NCBI GenBank assembly: GCA_937874455.1
Contig: CALNBE010000058.1
Span: 1 to 14,914, forward strand
Direction of reading: 5' to 3'
Source of the DNA: an uncultured Opitutia bacterium
Lineage (GTDB): Bacteria > Verrucomicrobiota > Verrucomicrobiia > Opitutales > UBA953
Length of the DNA stretch: 14,914 nt
Both the position numbers and the translations under genes were made by a program. Each line of letters starts with the position of its first letter. The stretch's first letter is position 1. Positions 14,255 to 14,914 of the stretch are shown in pieces. The notes under the pieces are model-generated. The model saw only the letters and a program-made list of their open reading frames with translations. It was not told where the DNA came from and ran no database searches.

Positions 14255-14274
14255 GGGAGGGGAAAAGTTTTTCT

Positions 14275-14321
14275 CGCGCAAAAACAGGAAAACAGCGCCC
14301 GCTGTTCCTGCGATTTGCGCG
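14275..14321 (-). promoter_or_regulatory. Long hairpin in the pgi leader
   Basis: A nested inverted repeat lies 21-67 bases upstream of the pgi start. The outer arms CGCGCAAA and TTTGCGCG pair exactly over eight bases; the inner arms CAGGAACAGC and GCTGTTTTCCTG pair over ten with a two-base bulge, around a GGGC loop. On the minus strand the inner stem is followed by TTTTTG, which makes it terminator-like, while the outer stem would bury part of that T-run. This could be an attenuator or a stability element. It could also be a terminator of a transcript reading leftwards from further upstream. Confidence 0.55.
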
Positions 14322-14353
14322 GGGAGGATGGATGGGAAGGAATCGGGTGTTTT

Positions 14354-14368
14354 ACAACAATAAGTTGT
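14354..14368. promoter_or_regulatory. AT-rich dyad between divergent pgi and tsaB
   Basis: ACAAC and GTTGT are inverted copies separated by AATAA, in the only AT-rich patch of the 148-base divergent gap. It is a possible operator or part of a promoter for either gene. No clear -35/-10 pair was found on either strand. Confidence 0.3.
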
Positions 14369-14387
14369 CTCCTTGGTTGATTTCTGC

Positions 14388-14392
14388 GGAGG
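14388..14392 (+). promoter_or_regulatory. Shine-Dalgarno site of the tsaB-like gene
   Basis: GGAGG lies ten bases before the ATG at 14403, in an A-rich context (GGAGGAAAAAAGAGG). It supports the start at 14403 over the in-frame ATG at 14415. Confidence 0.65.
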
Positions 14393-14402
14393 AAAAAAGA
14401 GG

Positions 14403-14914
14403 ATGCGCGGCTTTATGGATCGGACGCAGACAGAACGGCGGGAGGAATTTGCTTTGCGGGACGGCCCGTGGCTTTTTGCGGACACGGCGGGAGCGGTGCC
14501 GATGGCGGGCTGGTGGCGGGACGGACGCTGGGAGGCGTTTGTCCGGGCGGAAGGGGTGCAGGCGCTTGAAGGGTTTTTTGCGACGGTGGAAGCGGTTTTG
14601 CGGGAAACGAACGCGCGACTGGAGGAGGCGCGCGGCGTGGTGTTTGTCGAGGGCCCCGGATCGATTCTCGGCATCCGGGTGGCGGCGATGGCGCTGCGGG
14701 CGTGGCGGACGCTGCCGGGGCTGGCGAGCTGGACGGTGGCCGGCGCGGGCACTCTGACGCTGGCGGGGCATTTGCTGCGCCGGGAGCGGCCGGAGTTGGC
14801 GGATTTTTCCCTGCTGGCGGATTCGCGGCAAGGTCGGTGGAATGTGGCGGTGGTGCGCGGAGGAAATGTGCCGGAGGGATTTGTGGAGAAGCGGGCGGAG
14901 GAATTGGCGGAGCT
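14403..14914 (+). CDS. tsaB: TsaB-like protein (tRNA t6A synthesis), 5' part
   Basis: An open frame of 170 codons runs off the window end, so the C-terminus is missing. It resembles TsaB, the partner of TsaD in making N6-threonylcarbamoyladenosine at position 37 of ANN-decoding tRNAs. The best evidence is VFVEGPGSILGIRVAAMALRAW, matching the family's GPGSFTGLRIG block at the same distance from the start, followed by LLADSRQGRWNVAVV, matching the DARRGEVYAA block. The N-terminal DT (LFADTAGAVPMAGWW) fits the family's first strand but the rest is very divergent. TsaB lacks catalytic residues itself, so divergence is tolerated. It is transcribed away from pgi with a GGAGG site ten bases before the ATG. 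The coding strand is extremely G-rich. The assignment is probable rather than certain. Confidence 0.75.
   Translation, partial: MRGFMDRTQTERREEFALRDGPWLFADTAGAVPMAGWWRDGRWEAFVRAEGVQALEGFFATVEAVLRETNARLEEARGVVFVEGPGSILGIRVAAMALRAWRTLPGLASWTVAGAGTLTLAGHLLRRERPELADFSLLADSRQGRWNVAVVRGGNVPEGFVEKRAEELAE

Noticed and set aside
14255..14752. N-terminal extension of pgi to 14752
   Set aside because: The added residues are Ser/Pro/Arg-rich, do not match Pgi, and overlap the leader hairpin and the divergent tsaB-like gene.
1..14914. CRISPR arrays, tRNA or rRNA genes, transposases, phage genes or defence genes
   Set aside because: No regularly spaced repeats, no cloverleaf or rRNA core sequence and no such protein motif was found on either strand by reading. 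A tool-based scan could still find a weak case.

Overview
The window looks like a piece of chromosome from a GC-rich, free-living or gut-associated bacterium, most likely of the Verrucomicrobiota (PVC group). That placement is an inference from gene content and style: a secreted GH92 glycosidase, a metX-metW pair, a phosphoglucose isomerase with the cyanobacterial/plastid-style C-terminal extension, very divergent TsaB and SpoU-type proteins, and several small conserved-looking proteins without a known function. It was not checked against a database. The first 21 bases are the 3' part of an Illumina TruSeq adapter, so position 1 is an untrimmed contig end and genomic sequence starts at about 22.

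Layout. (1) 80-2308, plus strand: a large secreted protein of unknown function with a good Shine-Dalgarno site. (2) 2309-2598: a purine-rich convergent spacer holding a 12-base tandem repeat, a 10-base-periodic intergenic element and a perfect palindrome. (3) 2599-9554, minus strand: rlmN, metX, metW, a TrmH/SpoU-like RNA methyltransferase and thyA, then, after a 186-base gap with its own AT-rich promoter-like island, a GH92 alpha-mannosidase-like enzyme. (4) 9592-11426, minus strand: rsmI, an 80-aa unknown protein, a 118-aa proline-rich membrane protein and trxA, closed by a clear intrinsic terminator. (5) 11464-14254, minus strand: pgi, a membrane-anchored coiled-coil protein and a 52-aa lipoprotein-like gene, again closed by a clear intrinsic terminator. 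(6) 14403-14914, plus strand: the first 170 codons of a tsaB-like gene, cut by the window end.

How the genes fit together. Most are housekeeping genes. rlmN, rsmI, the TrmH-like protein and tsaB all concern rRNA or tRNA modification. metX and metW start methionine, and so SAM, synthesis, and thyA uses one-carbon folate. trxA is the general disulfide reductant. pgi is central glycolysis. GH92 and the first gene act outside the cytoplasm.

The plus strand is markedly G-rich over C across the whole window, whichever strand the genes lie on, so the plus strand is probably the leading replication strand and 13 of the 15 genes lie on the lagging strand. The minus-strand genes mostly lack Shine-Dalgarno sites and several have C/T-rich leaders, whereas both plus-strand genes have good sites. 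I found no phage, transposase, CRISPR array, tRNA, rRNA or defence system. The parts least explained by known biology are the unknown secreted protein, the two small-protein neighbourhoods (beside trxA and behind pgi), the hairpin in the pgi leader and the variant methyltransferase motifs.
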